A stretch of DNA of 64,000 bases, from positions 310,001-374,000 of the forward strand of contig NZ_FNKQ01000001.1 in assembly GCF_900100875.1 (NCBI RefSeq), read 5' to 3'. Position numbers and translations under genes: made by a program. Below are positions 52,009 through 60,802 of this stretch, in pieces (position 1 is the stretch's first letter; every line of letters begins with the position of its first letter). The notes below the pieces were generated by a model. It ran no database searches, was not told the DNA's origin, and was given only the letters and a program-made list of their open reading frames with translations. The stretch is from Halopelagius longus. GTDB taxonomy: Archaea; Halobacteriota; Halobacteria; Halobacteriales; Haloferacaceae.

Positions 52009-52110
52009 TTAGCCGCCGCGCCGGCGGTCGGTGACCGACTGGCGGCGCACCTCGTGAATCGGGGTCGAACCGGGGACTGCGACGGCCCACGGCGCGTCTA
52101 TCTCACACAT
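52009..52110 (-). CDS. possible 33-residue ORF between the hydrolase and cofG
   Basis: MCEIDAPWAVAVPGSTPIHE then VRRQSVTDRRRGG. It has coding-like composition and a weak TATA-like CCGTCTAT at about -27, but no other support. The 252-base gap 51983-52234 holds nothing else that I can name. Confidence 0.25.
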   Translation of the reverse strand: MCEIDAPWAVAVPGSTPIHEVRRQSVTDRRRGG

Positions 52111-52234
52111 ACGGTACCCTTCGCGGGCGGCGGATAGACGGTCGTCGGTGGTTCTCGCGCCCCGAGAACGCGGGTACCGGACCGACGGACGCCCGCCGTC
52201 AGTCGTCCGCGACGGCCCAGCGTCGCCGTCGCGG

Positions 52235-53392
52235 TCAGTCGTCCGCACCGACCGCGAGCGGACCGTCCCGGCGCGCGACGCCGCGGTAGCGTTCGCCGTG
52301 CACGTCGTCCGCCCCGATGGCGTCCCGCACCGCCGGCGAAAGCCACTCGCCGGGCGCGGGGCGGCCGTCGAAGTCCTCGCGTCGGTGGGCCTCGGGCAGG
52401 TAGCGGTCGTAGACGGGCAGGCGTTCGTACAGGGGGACGCCCGCCCCGTCGGCGATGTCGCGGAGTTCCCGCAGGGCGGGCCACTCGTAGTCGGGGTTGA
52501 TGTAGTCGTCCGTCACGGGCGAGACGCCGCCCAAGTCGTCGACGCCGCAGTCGAGGAGTTCGCGCGTCGGCGAGAGGTTCGGCGGCACCTGCACCGACAC
52601 CTCCTCGGGGAGGGCGACGCGCGCCATGGCGACGACGCGGCGCATCGTCTCCACCGACGGTTTCTCGAAGTCGGAGCGTTCGTTCGGGACGACGTTCTGG
52701 ACGATGACCTCCTGTACGTGGCCGTACCGTTCGTGGAGTTCGCGAATCGCGAGCAGACTTTCGGCCCTGTCGCGCCACGTCTCGCCGATGCCGACGAGGA
52801 TGCCCGTGGTGAACGGGACGCCGACTTCGCCCGCGGCCTCGATGGTGTTGAGTCGCTGGCCGGGCGTCTTCCGGCGCGTCCCCGAGTGCGCCCGCACGTC
52901 CGCCGTCGTCTCTAACATCACGCCCATGCTGGCGTTGACCGGCGCGAGCGATTCGAACTCCGCCGCCGTCAGGTCGCCGGGGTTGCTGTGGGCCAGCAGT
53001 CCCTCCGCCATCGCCATCTCGCAGACGTCGCGCAGGTAGTCCAGAATGTCGTCGTACCCCCACTCCGCTAACTGGGCGTGTACCTCCTCGTAGCGTTCGT
53101 CGGGCTCGTCGCCGAACGTGAAAAGCGCCTCCGTGCACCCGGCGTCCGCGCCGACGCGCAGTCGCCGCCGCACCTCCTCCGGCGAGAGCAACGACGCCTC
53201 GCCCGGCACGTCGTAGTAGGTGCAGTACGTGCAGGTGTAGCGACAGGCCGTCGTCAACGGCAGGAAGATGTTCCGAGAGAACGTCAACTCCGGCGCCGCA
53301 TCGACGTCCGCGGGCGAGGCGTCGAGGAGTCGTTCGACGTCGCCCTCCGCCACGTCGACGGACACGTCGTACTCGTCGATGCCGGGGAACAT
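52235..53392 (-). CDS. cofG: 7,8-didemethyl-8-hydroxy-5-deazariboflavin synthase subunit 1 (CofG)
   Basis: 385 residues. Partner of CofH in F420 ring formation. Radical-SAM cysteines are in RNIFLPLTTACRYTCTYCTY, followed by YYDVPGEASLLSPEEVRRRL, the AMAEGLLAHSNPGDLTAAEF loop and VPPNLSPTRELLDCGVDDLG near the C-terminus. Start MFPGIDEYDVSV at 53392 because a TATA-like CTTTTGTG lies about 27 bases upstream and a longer in-frame N-terminus of 73 codons is arginine-rich and non-coding. An inverted repeat just upstream of the TATA may bind a regulator. Confidence 0.95.
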   Translation of the reverse strand: MFPGIDEYDVSVDVAEGDVERLLDASPADVDAAPELTFSRNIFLPLTTACRYTCTYCTYYDVPGEASLLSPEEVRRRLRVGADAGCTEALFTFGDEPDERYEEVHAQLAEWGYDDILDYLRDVCEMAMAEGLLAHSNPGDLTAAEFESLAPVNASMGVMLETTADVRAHSGTRRKTPGQRLNTIEAAGEVGVPFTTGILVGIGETWRDRAESLLAIRELHERYGHVQEVIVQNVVPNERSDFEKPSVETMRRVVAMARVALPEEVSVQVPPNLSPTRELLDCGVDDLGGVSPVTDDYINPDYEWPALRELRDIADGAGVPLYERLPVYDRYLPEAHRREDFDGRPAPGEWLSPAVRDAIGADDVHGERYRGVARRDGPLAVGADD

Positions 53393-53425
53393 GCGTTCGG
53401 GTGCGTCCCGAGGGCACAAAAGGGT

Positions 53426-53459
53426 GTACACTCCCCGCAGGGGGGAAACGGGGGTGTAC
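53426..53459 (-). promoter_or_regulatory. inverted repeat upstream of the cofG promoter
   Basis: GTACACTCCCCG (53426-53437) pairs with CGGGGGTGTAC (53449-53459): eleven base pairs with one bulged T, loop 11. It lies directly upstream of the cofG TATA element (about 53417-53424), the usual place for an activator or BRE-overlapping site. Confidence 0.45.
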
Positions 53460-53670
53460 GACCGTCGGGCGCCGCCGCGGGACGGGGAGACGCGGCGACG
53501 CCCCCGTCGAAAGGACGGACGGCGGGAGATCCGCCCGCGAAGACAGGGGATGGGGCAACGCGCGACAGTACGGTTCAACCGGTGTGCCGGAACAGCCGAC
53601 GTGCCGCGCACACTGACGATTCGACTCTACCCATATGTCTTTACTGGCAGATTATTTAGGAAACGAGGGG

Positions 53671-54420
53671 TTACGGCTCCCGAACGACGCCGACGCGCCC
53701 CCCGGAGACGTCGAGTTCGAACCCCGCCTCGCGCAACCACCGCTTCGACTCCCCGCCGCCGTGGAGCAACACCTCCGCGAGGTCCGACGGTTCGTCCACG
53801 TCGGTGGAGAGGCGCATCGAATCGAGGACGCCGACGGACGCACCCGCCTCCCCGGCGATGCGGCGGTGGTCGCGGTAGGACGCGCCGTGGTAATCGACGC
53901 GGAATCCCGGGTGGCGGACGACGAGTGCGTTCGTCCCGCCGCCGCGTCCGGGCGCGATAACCACGTCGCCTTCGGCGTCCGCGAGTCGCCGCACGGCCTC
54001 CGGCGTGGCGAGTGCGAGGTCCGCCATCGCCACCGCCACCTCCCCGTCGCGGGCCACGTCCGCAAAGGCGACGGGTTCGTCGTCTCCGCGTTCGAGTTCG
54101 CCTTCGCTCCCGTCTCCGTTATCGCTTTCGCCGCCCTCGCTTCCATCGCCTCCGTCGTCCTCCGACGCGTCCGAACCGCCGAGGCGCGCGAGGACGCCGT
54201 TGACCGCGGGCGTCAGCGCTCTGTCGTCCACGACGACCGGAGCGTCGGAAACCGCGACGGGTTCGGTCGCCAACACGACCGGGTCGTGTCCCGCGCCTTC
54301 GACGGCGTCGAGAACGTCGCGCAGCATCGCCCGAGAGAACGCTCGTCGCTCCGACTCGCCCAGTCGCCCCGCGAGGCGACTCTTCGGGTCGCGGTCGGTG
54401 TACGGGACGACGACGCGCAT
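53671..54420 (-). CDS. cofC: 2-phospho-L-lactate guanylyltransferase CofC
   Basis: 249 residues. Activates 2-phospholactate with GTP to make the dinucleotide precursor of the F420 side chain. [20 protein letters not shown] is the nucleotidyltransferase start, [20 protein letters not shown] the core and [20 protein letters not shown] the C-terminal part. A block of about 35 acidic residues ([20 protein letters not shown] and more) is inserted near residue 85, in a loop. CTTTTTTATCG about 27 bases upstream is a TATA box. It is 279 bases upstream in the map of cofG, both on the minus strand. Confidence 0.93.
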   Translation of the reverse strand: MRVVVPYTDRDPKSRLAGRLGESERRAFSRAMLRDVLDAVEGAGHDPVVLATEPVAVSDAPVVVDDRALTPAVNGVLARLGGSDASEDDGGDGSEGGESDNGDGSEGELERGDDEPVAFADVARDGEVAVAMADLALATPEAVRRLADAEGDVVIAPGRGGGTNALVVRHPGFRVDYHGASYRDHRRIAGEAGASVGVLDSMRLSTDVDEPSDLAEVLLHGGGESKRWLREAGFELDVSGGRVGVVREP

Positions 54421-54470
54421 GGGTAGTACGTTCGAGCGAGCGTCGATAAAAAAGTGCGTTGGAGCGGGCG

Positions 54471-55265
54471 TTAGCCCAATTTGTCGTAGCTGTCCTGTTG
54501 GGACCGCCAGTAGAGGAATCCACCGGCGAACAGGGCGACGACGAGTACGCCGCCGACGGCGTACATCGCGAGCTGTTTCGTCTGGCTCGACTGCTGTGCG
54601 TTCTCGGCTTTCGTCTGGGCTTCGCTCGCGAGTTTCGTCGCGAGGTCGAAGTTACCGTTCTCGTAGGCGTCCACCGCGTTGGAGAACTGCTGTTCGGCCT
54701 CCTTCGTGTTCGCGCCCGATGCGCTCTGGATGGCCGACTGCGCCTCGTCGAGTGCGGCGCGCGCGTCGTTGCTCTCCTGCGTGAAGTGGTGGGTGGACCA
54801 CGTGCCGATCTCGTTGGAGGACCCGCCGGAGCGAGTCTGCGTCAGTTCCATCGCGGTGAACTCCTGTGCGGGGTCGTAGCTGTACGACTCCACCTCGGGG
54901 ACGGTGCCGGTGACGGTCACCTCGACTTCGCTCGTCCCGTCGGCCGCGGAGACGTCCGCGCCGCTGAAGTTCTGACCGTCGAACTCGTCCTGTCCGACCT
55001 TCGCGCCGGTCTGGTCGTAGTAGACGACGGTCCACGTCACGTCCGTCAGTTCCGTAGAGCCCGCGAGCGTCCACGATTCCAACTGCGGGTTCTTGTACAG
55101 TTCGTCGAGCGTCACCGTCGCGGTGACCTGTTGACCGACTTCGCTCTCGGCGGGGACGTCGTCGTTCCCGACGGAGACGGCGGCCGCTGGAACGGCCACC
55201 AGAGAGAGGGCGAGCAGACAGGCCAGCGCGAGCTTAAAACAGCGATTCAAGCTCGTCTTCGTCAT
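54471..55265 (-). CDS. exported membrane-anchored protein overlapping cetZ1
   Basis: 264 residues. Signal peptide [20 protein letters not shown], then about 130 residues of beta-rich outer domain ([40 protein letters not shown]), a helical Ala/Gln-rich region like a coiled coil or TPR-type stretch ([40 protein letters not shown]) and a C-terminal helix ([20 protein letters not shown]) with a short cytoplasmic tail. The gene starts 32 bases inside the end of cetZ1, so expression is coupled to it. It may be a membrane partner for CetZ1; no family was recognised. Confidence 0.78.
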   Translation of the reverse strand: MTKTSLNRCFKLALACLLALSLVAVPAAAVSVGNDDVPAESEVGQQVTATVTLDELYKNPQLESWTLAGSTELTDVTWTVVYYDQTGAKVGQDEFDGQNFSGADVSAADGTSEVEVTVTGTVPEVESYSYDPAQEFTAMELTQTRSGGSSNEIGTWSTHHFTQESNDARAALDEAQSAIQSASGANTKEAEQQFSNAVDAYENGNFDLATKLASEAQTKAENAQQSSQTKQLAMYAVGGVLVVALFAGGFLYWRSQQDSYDKLG

Positions 55266-56418
55266 CGTTGATGAGATTTTGCAAGTTGTCGTTACTCTCC
55301 TCTCGGATCTCGTCGATGTTGTCCTGCGCCTCGATGGCGACCTGCTGGAGTTCCTTGATGCGCGGCACGTTCGTGACGCCCGAAAGCAGGATGACGGACG
55401 CGACTTTCCCGGCCCCGCGGATGGGGTAGTCGCCGCCGCGGACTTCCATGCTCCCGGTCTGCTCCTCGATCCACTTCCGCCCGCGCTCTATACCTTTCCG
55501 GTTGAGATGCTCCGGCGGGCCGGCCATCACCAGAAGGGCGCGTTCGGTGCCCTCTATCTCGCAGGGGAGCGTGAGGCGTCCGAGCGCCGCCTTCCGCACG
55601 AGCGACGTGATTCGGTTGGTCGTGTGGGCGGTGTCGAGATTCGTGTCCTCTTCGCCGCCGGTGAGTCGAGAGAGCAGTCCCCCGCCGGAACCGCCCTCAC
55701 TCTCGACGCTCTCGGAGGCGTAGCCGACGGTGGAGACGCCACCGCCGGCGAGCGTGTTGATAATCTCGGAGGAGTCGACGACGCTCTCTGCGACTTCGCC
55801 CCCCTGTTCGACCTCTCCGGCCCCGAACAGGACGCCGAAGCGGTTGACTATCTCCTCGTTAATCTCGTCGTACCCACCCTGTACGGACTCCCCGGTCTTC
55901 CGCCACGCGTCGTTGTCGAACACCATGAGGTTGTCCACCTCACGGACGAACGTCTGGAACGACCGCGCGGCGTTGAGGGTGTAGATACCCCCTTCGTCGC
56001 TGCCCGGCAGGATGCCGAGGCCGTACACGGGTTCGGTGTAGATTCGTTTCAGGTGTTTCGCTAATACGGGCGCACCGCCGCTCCCGGTACCGCCTCCGAG
56101 TCCGGAGACGACCAAGAACGCGTCCACTTCGTGGACGGGGATCGAGTCGATGGCACCTTGAACTTCGTCGATGTCTTCCTCGGCGATTTCGGCGCCGAGT
56201 TCGTTGTCGGCACCGACACCGTGGCCCTTCACGCGCGACTGCCCGATGAGCACGCGTTGGTCCTGCGGAATATGTTCGAGTCCCATCAAGTCTGCCTTCG
56301 CCGAATTGACTGCGACGGCCGCGCGGACGATGCCCGACCCTTGCCGCTTGTCGTATTCGACGAATTTATCGACTACTTTTCCCCCAGCCTGCCCGAATCC
56401 GATCATTGCGAGCTTCAT
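55234..56418 (-). CDS. cetZ1: CetZ1 tubulin-like cell-shape protein
   Basis: 394 residues. CetZ proteins polymerise with GTP and control haloarchaeal cell shape and motility. The chain starts MKLAMIGFGQAGGKVVDKFV, has the tubulin/FtsZ signature SGLGGGTGSGGAPVLAKHLK, KRIYTEPVYGLGILPGSDEG and the T7 loop TFVREVDNLMVFDNDAWRKT, and ends with the acidic tail [14 protein letters not shown]. This composition is characteristic of CetZ1. A TATA-like TTGAATATAT (56441-56450, minus sense ATATATTC) gives a leaderless or very short leader. An outward AT-rich TATA block is also found near 56592. It overlaps the next gene by 32 bases. Confidence 0.95.
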   Translation of the reverse strand: MKLAMIGFGQAGGKVVDKFVEYDKRQGSGIVRAAVAVNSAKADLMGLEHIPQDQRVLIGQSRVKGHGVGADNELGAEIAEEDIDEVQGAIDSIPVHEVDAFLVVSGLGGGTGSGGAPVLAKHLKRIYTEPVYGLGILPGSDEGGIYTLNAARSFQTFVREVDNLMVFDNDAWRKTGESVQGGYDEINEEIVNRFGVLFGAGEVEQGGEVAESVVDSSEIINTLAGGGVSTVGYASESVESEGGSGGGLLSRLTGGEEDTNLDTAHTTNRITSLVRKAALGRLTLPCEIEGTERALLVMAGPPEHLNRKGIERGRKWIEEQTGSMEVRGGDYPIRGAGKVASVILLSGVTNVPRIKELQQVAIEAQDNIDEIREESNDNLQNLINDDEDELESLF

Positions 56419-56644
56419 CGTTTCTCCGGTCCCCTCGCCATTGAATATATGCCAGCACCAACGTAGACATAAGCCTTGTGATGCCGGAATGTCGATTCAG
56501 GGGAATATAACGGGGTAAATCGCCGGACGTAACCGGGCTGTTAACGAGTCGTTACACCGACGGATAGGCGTCCTTCGAGGTGGAAGGTATGAATTTATAT
56601 ATAACTCTTTCGGCCGTTCGGGCGGGAATTCCCTCCGTCGGCCG
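56419..56644. promoter_or_regulatory. AT-rich region upstream of cetZ1
   Basis: 226 bases. It holds the cetZ1 TATA (about 56441-56452) and a second long A/T run, TTTATATATAACTC (about 56592-56606), which is a good TATA box on either strand and has no gene in leaderless range. It may drive a separate short transcript or a second, long-leader cetZ1 mRNA. Confidence 0.5.
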
Positions 56645-57538
56645 TCAGGTTCCCTGCCGGTAGAGGTACGCGCGGACTGTCGTCAGGTCGTCACTATCGA
56701 CGCCGAACGCGCCGACGTCGTTGTCGTCGGTCGTGTTGTCGAACTGAAGCGATCGGTACTGGTCGGACCCCATGGGGAACCCCGGAATCGCCCCGCCGAC
56801 GGCGAGGCCGATTCGCGCGAGCGGCATCGGAACCGGAACGACGGTCGTAGACCGGCCCTCGGACTTGTGGATGAGTTTCGCTATCTCCGCGAGGGTGAGT
56901 TTCTCCGGGCCGGCGACCTCGTAGATCCGCCCGGCGTGTTCCTCCTGTTCGGCCGCGTCCGCCAGCATCGGCGCGAAGTCGCCGACCCAGAGCGGTTGGA
57001 ACCGCGTCTCGCCGCCGCCCGGAAGCGGACTCACGTACGGCGGAGCCAGCAGTTTCGTAAAGGAGAGGAACTCGCCGCCCTCGCCGAAGACGACGGAGGG
57101 GCGGAAGACGGTGTAATCGAGGTCGGAGTCGGTCACTATCTCTTCGGCCCGGCCCTTCGCGCGGATGTACGCCGTCGGGCCGTCGGGGTCCGCGCCCAAC
57201 GCGCTCAGGTGGACGTAGCGCCCTACGTCGTTGTTCTCCGCGGCGCGGACGACGTTCTCGGTCCCCTGTCGGTGGACTTTGTCGTGCATCTCGTTGCCCC
57301 CCTTCGGCTTGAACAACGGCGAGAGCGCGACGAGGTTGAACACGGCGTCCATCCCCTCGAAGGCGCCTTTGATGGAGTCGTACGCCGTCACGTTCCCCAT
57401 CGCGTTGTTCACCTTCGCCGGCAAGTCGTCGCCGCCGGGACTCCGCGAGAGGGCTGTCACTTCGTGCCCGCGTTCGACCAGTTCGCGACAGAGGTGGCTC
57501 CCGATGAATCCGGTTCCGCCCACGACGAGAACGTTCAT
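56645..57538 (-). CDS. atypical SDR/NmrA-type NAD(P)-binding protein (NDUFA9-like)
   Basis: 297 residues. Rossmann start MNVLVVGGTGFIGSHLCREL with TGXXGXXG-type nucleotide loop, AMGNVTAYDSIKGAFEGMDA, VFNLVALSPLFKPKG and HLSALGADPDGPTAYIRAKG with a YxxxK-like AYIRAK. This resembles the complex I NDUFA9-like and epimerase-related SDRs. The C-terminus lacks a membrane anchor. Function unknown; substrate not readable. TACATTTACC at about -27 is its TATA. Confidence 0.85.
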   Translation of the reverse strand: MNVLVVGGTGFIGSHLCRELVERGHEVTALSRSPGGDDLPAKVNNAMGNVTAYDSIKGAFEGMDAVFNLVALSPLFKPKGGNEMHDKVHRQGTENVVRAAENNDVGRYVHLSALGADPDGPTAYIRAKGRAEEIVTDSDLDYTVFRPSVVFGEGGEFLSFTKLLAPPYVSPLPGGGETRFQPLWVGDFAPMLADAAEQEEHAGRIYEVAGPEKLTLAEIAKLIHKSEGRSTTVVPVPMPLARIGLAVGGAIPGFPMGSDQYRSLQFDNTTDDNDVGAFGVDSDDLTTVRAYLYRQGT

Positions 57539-57703
57539 GGCGTCTACGTCGGCTTCTGAACAGGTAAATGTACTTCCCGTCCCCCGGTTTCGCGGTCGTT
57601 CCGCGGCCGTCCTACCGCCGTCTGGCGACCTGCCGGTGGCGCGACGGGCGTCCGACGTCCGAATCCCGCGCGCTTTTACTCCCTCCGCGTTCCACGTCGG
57701 AGT

Positions 57704-58312
57704 ATGCTCATCACGCTCGAAGGACTCGACGGAAGCGGGAAGACGACCGCGTGGGAGGCGTTACACGACGCCTATCCCGACGCGGTGTTCACCCGCGAAC
57801 CGACGGAGTCGTGGTACGGCGACGCCGTCTATCGGTCGATGTCCGACGAGGACGCGGACCCGCTGGCCGAGTTGTTCCTGTTCACCGCCGACCACGCCGA
57901 CCACCTCTCGCGGGTGATTCGCCCGGCGTTGGAGGCGGGGAAACTCGTCGTCTCGGACCGCTACTCCGACTCGCGGTTCGCCTATCAGGCGGCCACGCTC
58001 TCGGAGACGGACCTGACGCGACCGCTGGAGTACGTGCAGGGCATCCACGCGGCGTTCTCCCGCCCGCCGGACGCGACCATCTATCTCGACGTGGACCCCG
58101 AGACGGCCGCCGCCCGCGCGGGGGCGACGAACAAGTTCGAGCGAGCGGAGTACCTCGCGGCGGTGCGGGACAACTACGAGGAACTCATCGAGGCGAACCC
58201 CGAACGGTTCGTCCGCATCGACGCGACTGAACCGCCGGAGGACGTCGTCGAGATGGTCGAACGGAGCGTCGAGCGACTCCTGCGGGAACGCGAACGGCGC
58301 GACGGGGCGTAA
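57704..58312 (+). CDS. tmk: dTMP kinase (thymidylate kinase)
   Basis: 202 residues. Phosphorylates dTMP to d[23 protein letters not shown] contains the P-loop, FTREPTESW the base/LID contact, and [20 protein letters not shown] the DRY motif with [14 protein letters not shown]-like [20 protein letters not shown] in the LID region. Length matches archaeal enzymes. CTTTTACT at about -27 marks the promoter. Confidence 0.93.
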   Translation: MLITLEGLDGSGKTTAWEALHDAYPDAVFTREPTESWYGDAVYRSMSDEDADPLAELFLFTADHADHLSRVIRPALEAGKLVVSDRYSDSRFAYQAATLSETDLTRPLEYVQGIHAAFSRPPDATIYLDVDPETAAARAGATNKFERAEYLAAVRDNYEELIEANPERFVRIDATEPPEDVVEMVERSVERLLRERERRDGA

Positions 58313-58316
58313 CCGA

Positions 58317-58637
58317 CTACTGCGTCTCCGGCAGGTCGTACTCCTCGGGCGGCGGCACGTACAGGGTGTCGATTGCGAATCCGAGAGCCAGCGGCATCCC
58401 GACGGACGCGCCGAGCAACGCCGGGACGCCGAGGTTCAACCCGGCCCCGATGGGGAGGACGCCGAAGAACAGGAGCGTCGAGACGACGAGGACGACGGGG
58501 ATGAGAAGCAGCGAGTAGACGACGTACCCCCACTGGGTCTTCAGCCGGATGCGGAAGAACCGGGTTAACACCGCCGCCAGAAGCGTGTGACCGACGAGGA
58601 CCGCCCCGAACAGCACGAGGTTGACGACCGAGACCAT
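58317..58637 (-). CDS. small three-helix membrane protein
   Basis: 106 residues with three hydrophobic helices: VNLVLFGAVLVGHTLLAAVL, WGYVVYSLLLIPVVLVVSTL and LLGASVGMPLALGFAIDTLY. C-terminal tail PPPEEYDLPETQ. Convergent with tmk, whose stop lies four bases away. A T-rich TATA-like GTGTAAAG about 27 bases upstream suggests its own promoter. Function unknown. Confidence 0.7.
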   Translation of the reverse strand: MVSVVNLVLFGAVLVGHTLLAAVLTRFFRIRLKTQWGYVVYSLLLIPVVLVVSTLLFFGVLPIGAGLNLGVPALLGASVGMPLALGFAIDTLYVPPPEEYDLPETQ

Positions 58638-58741
58638 ACGCCGCGTACGTCGGCGGCGAACTTTACACCCTCGGCTTTCGGGACGGGGTTCGACTCCTGC
58701 AATCGCGGAACTTTATCAGGAGTCGCGGCGAGAACTCGGTC

Positions 58742-59788
58742 ATGCACCGACTCGTCGGAGAGCGCTCCCTCGAAGAGACGTGGCTCACCGAGGTCGACGC
58801 CCGCGCCGCCTTCCGAGACATGGTGCGAGCGCGTCGGTTCGACGACCGCGCCCTCGCCCTCCAGCGACGCGGGTGGATGAGCGGGTACCCGCCGTTCCGC
58901 GGGCAGGAGGCGTCGCAGGTCGGCGCGGCCCACGCGCTTCGGGAGGACGACTGGCTGTTCCCCACCTACCGTTCGAACGCCCTCCAACTGGCCCGCGGCG
59001 TTCCGATGAGCGACATCCTCCTGTTCCGTCGCGGCCGCGCGGAGTACCACTCGGACCACGATATCCCCGTCTTCCCGCAGGCGGTGCCCATCGCCACGCA
59101 GATACCGCTTGCGACGGGCGCGGGGATGGCCGCGAACTACCGGGAGGAGGAGTACGCGGTCCTCGTCTGCTTCGGCGACGGCGCGACGAGCGAAGGCGAC
59201 TTCCACGAGGGGCTGAACTTCGCGGGCGTCTTCGACGCGCCGGTCGTCTTCTTCTGCGAGAACAACGACTGGGCCATCTCGATGCCGCGGGAGAGACAGA
59301 CGGCGAGCGACTCCATCGCGGCCAAAGCGGAGGCGTACGGCTTCGAGGGCGTGCAGGTGGACGGCAACGACCCCCTCGCGGTGCGGGAGACGGTCACCGA
59401 CGCCCTCGCGTCGGCGCGGGACGGCGACCCGGTTCTCGTGGAGAGTCTCACCTACCGGCGGGGGCCGCACACGACGGCGGACGACCCGAGCGTCTACCGC
59501 GACGACGAACCGGACTTACCGGAGTGGCGGACGCGCGACCCCCTCGAACGGTACGAGGAGTTCCTCCGCGGGGAGGGCGTGATAGACGACGCGTTCGTCG
59601 AGACGGTCCGCGAGGAGACGGAGGCGGAACTGAAAGCCGCCGTCGAGGAGGCGGAATCCGTCGAACCGGCGGACCCCGACGACGTGTTCGACCACGCCTA
59701 CGGGTCGCTCCCGCCGGATATCGAACGCCAGCGAGCGTCGATGCGGGACCGCCTCTCGCGACACGACCCGAACGAACTCGACCGCTGA
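58742..59788 (+). CDS. thiamine-diphosphate-dependent 2-oxo acid dehydrogenase E1 alpha subunit
   Basis: 348 residues. TPP motif is GDGATSEGDFHEGLNFAGVF through CENNDWAISMPRERQT, with GDG then NN at the usual distance; DDWLFPTYRSNALQLARGVP and RRGRAEYHSDHDIPVFPQAV also fit. It would catalyse decarboxylation of pyruvate or a branched 2-oxo acid together with an E1 beta. No E1 beta, E2 or E3 gene is adjacent, which is unusual. CTTTATC at about -27 is the TATA box. Confidence 0.88.
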   Translation: MHRLVGERSLEETWLTEVDARAAFRDMVRARRFDDRALALQRRGWMSGYPPFRGQEASQVGAAHALREDDWLFPTYRSNALQLARGVPMSDILLFRRGRAEYHSDHDIPVFPQAVPIATQIPLATGAGMAANYREEEYAVLVCFGDGATSEGDFHEGLNFAGVFDAPVVFFCENNDWAISMPRERQTASDSIAAKAEAYGFEGVQVDGNDPLAVRETVTDALASARDGDPVLVESLTYRRGPHTTADDPSVYRDDEPDLPEWRTRDPLERYEEFLRGEGVIDDAFVETVREETEAELKAAVEEAESVEPADPDDVFDHAYGSLPPDIERQRASMRDRLSRHDPNELDR

Positions 59789-59797
59789 CTCCCCGCG

Positions 59798-60031
59798 TCA
59801 GTCGTCCATCGAGATGTACGTCTTCGTGTCCGTCACGCCCTCTAGCCCCTGAACGCCGCTGGAGGCGGTCTTCAACACCTCGTACACCTCGTCGGACTCA
59901 ACCTCCGCGATGATGTCGTAGTCGCCCGCGACGATGTGCGCCTCCGTGACTGTCGAGAGCTTTCGGATGGGGTCGAGCAGTCGTTCCGACTCGCCCGCGG
60001 CGGTTTTCACCATGATGAAGGCGTGTACCAT
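59798..60031 (-). CDS. stand-alone Lrp/AsnC ligand-binding (RAM) domain protein
   Basis: 77 residues. MVHAFIMVKTAAGESERLLD, then VTEAHIVAGDYDIIAEVESD and GVTDTKTYISMDD at the end are a complete RAM domain without DNA-binding part. Such proteins may bind amino acids and couple to other proteins. It is divergent from the TrkA gene and similar to the RAM protein after TrkA, giving a sandwich layout. ACGCTTTGAG is at about -27. Confidence 0.85.
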   Translation of the reverse strand: MVHAFIMVKTAAGESERLLDPIRKLSTVTEAHIVAGDYDIIAEVESDEVYEVLKTASSGVQGLEGVTDTKTYISMDD

Positions 60032-60117
60032 GACACACACATGCACGCATCGGCTCAAAGCGTTTGTGCCGCCGTCCGGGGTAAGGTTATTCATCTCACG
60101 CGGCGTACGTCCCTACT

Positions 60118-60801
60118 ATGCGGTTCGTTATCATTGGTGCCGGACGTGTCGGTCTTCGAACGGCCCGGGTTCTCAAAGGGGAGGGACACGAGGTGGCCCT
60201 CGTCGAACTGGACCGGGACCGAATCGACCGGGCCCGCGGCGCCGGGTTCGAAGTGGTGGAGGGCGACGGCGCCCGCGAGGAGGTTCTCGAAGAGGCGGGT
60301 ATCGCCGACTCCGACGCGCTCGGCGGCCTCACGGGCGATTTGAACGTGAACTTCGCCGCCTGTTCCATCGCCAAACACTACGGGCTCCGGACGGTCCTCC
60401 GGGTGGACGAGGACTACCGCGAGGAGGTGTACCAGAAGTACGCAAACGAGGTAGACGAGGTGGTGTACCCCGAACGCCTCGGCGCTATCGGGGCGAAGAA
60501 CGCCCTCCTCGGCGGGTCCGTCCGCGCCATCGCCGACATCGCACAGCACCTGCAGGTCGTCCTCATGACCGTCTCCGAGGAGTCGCCGATGCGGGGGTAC
60601 ACCATAGACGAGGTGGCCCTGCCCGCGAGCTCGCGCATCCTCGCGTTCGGGAAGGCGGACGAACCGATGGGACTGCCGATGCCGGACCACTCGCTGGAGA
60701 CGGGCGACAGAATCGCGGTTCTCGCGGACTTCTCGGTGTTAGACGAGGTTCGCCAACTCGTCGTCGGCGAGGAACTGTCGCGGGCCACGGGAGGTGCCTG
60801 A
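60118..60801 (+). CDS. TrkA-type potassium channel/transporter regulatory protein
   Basis: 227 residues. N-terminal TrkA-N (RCK) domain MRFVIIGAGRVGLRTARVLK with GXGXXG loop and acidic strand end (LVELDRDRIDRARG), then a TrkA-C domain (GYTIDEVALPASSRILAFGK). It binds nucleotides such as NAD(H) or ATP and gates a Trk/Ktr pore. No pore gene is in this window. It is followed by a RAM protein one base later (same strand) and flanked by another RAM gene divergently, so amino-acid sensing and K+ uptake may be linked. Confidence 0.9.
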   Translation: MRFVIIGAGRVGLRTARVLKGEGHEVALVELDRDRIDRARGAGFEVVEGDGAREEVLEEAGIADSDALGGLTGDLNVNFAACSIAKHYGLRTVLRVDEDYREEVYQKYANEVDEVVYPERLGAIGAKNALLGGSVRAIADIAQHLQVVLMTVSEESPMRGYTIDEVALPASSRILAFGKADEPMGLPMPDHSLETGDRIAVLADFSVLDEVRQLVVGEELSRATGGA

Positions 60802-60802
60802 G

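Noticed and set aside
52030-52085. tRNA B-box-like GGTCGAACC near 52065
   Set aside because: No T stem, acceptor stem or anticodon arm can be drawn around it.
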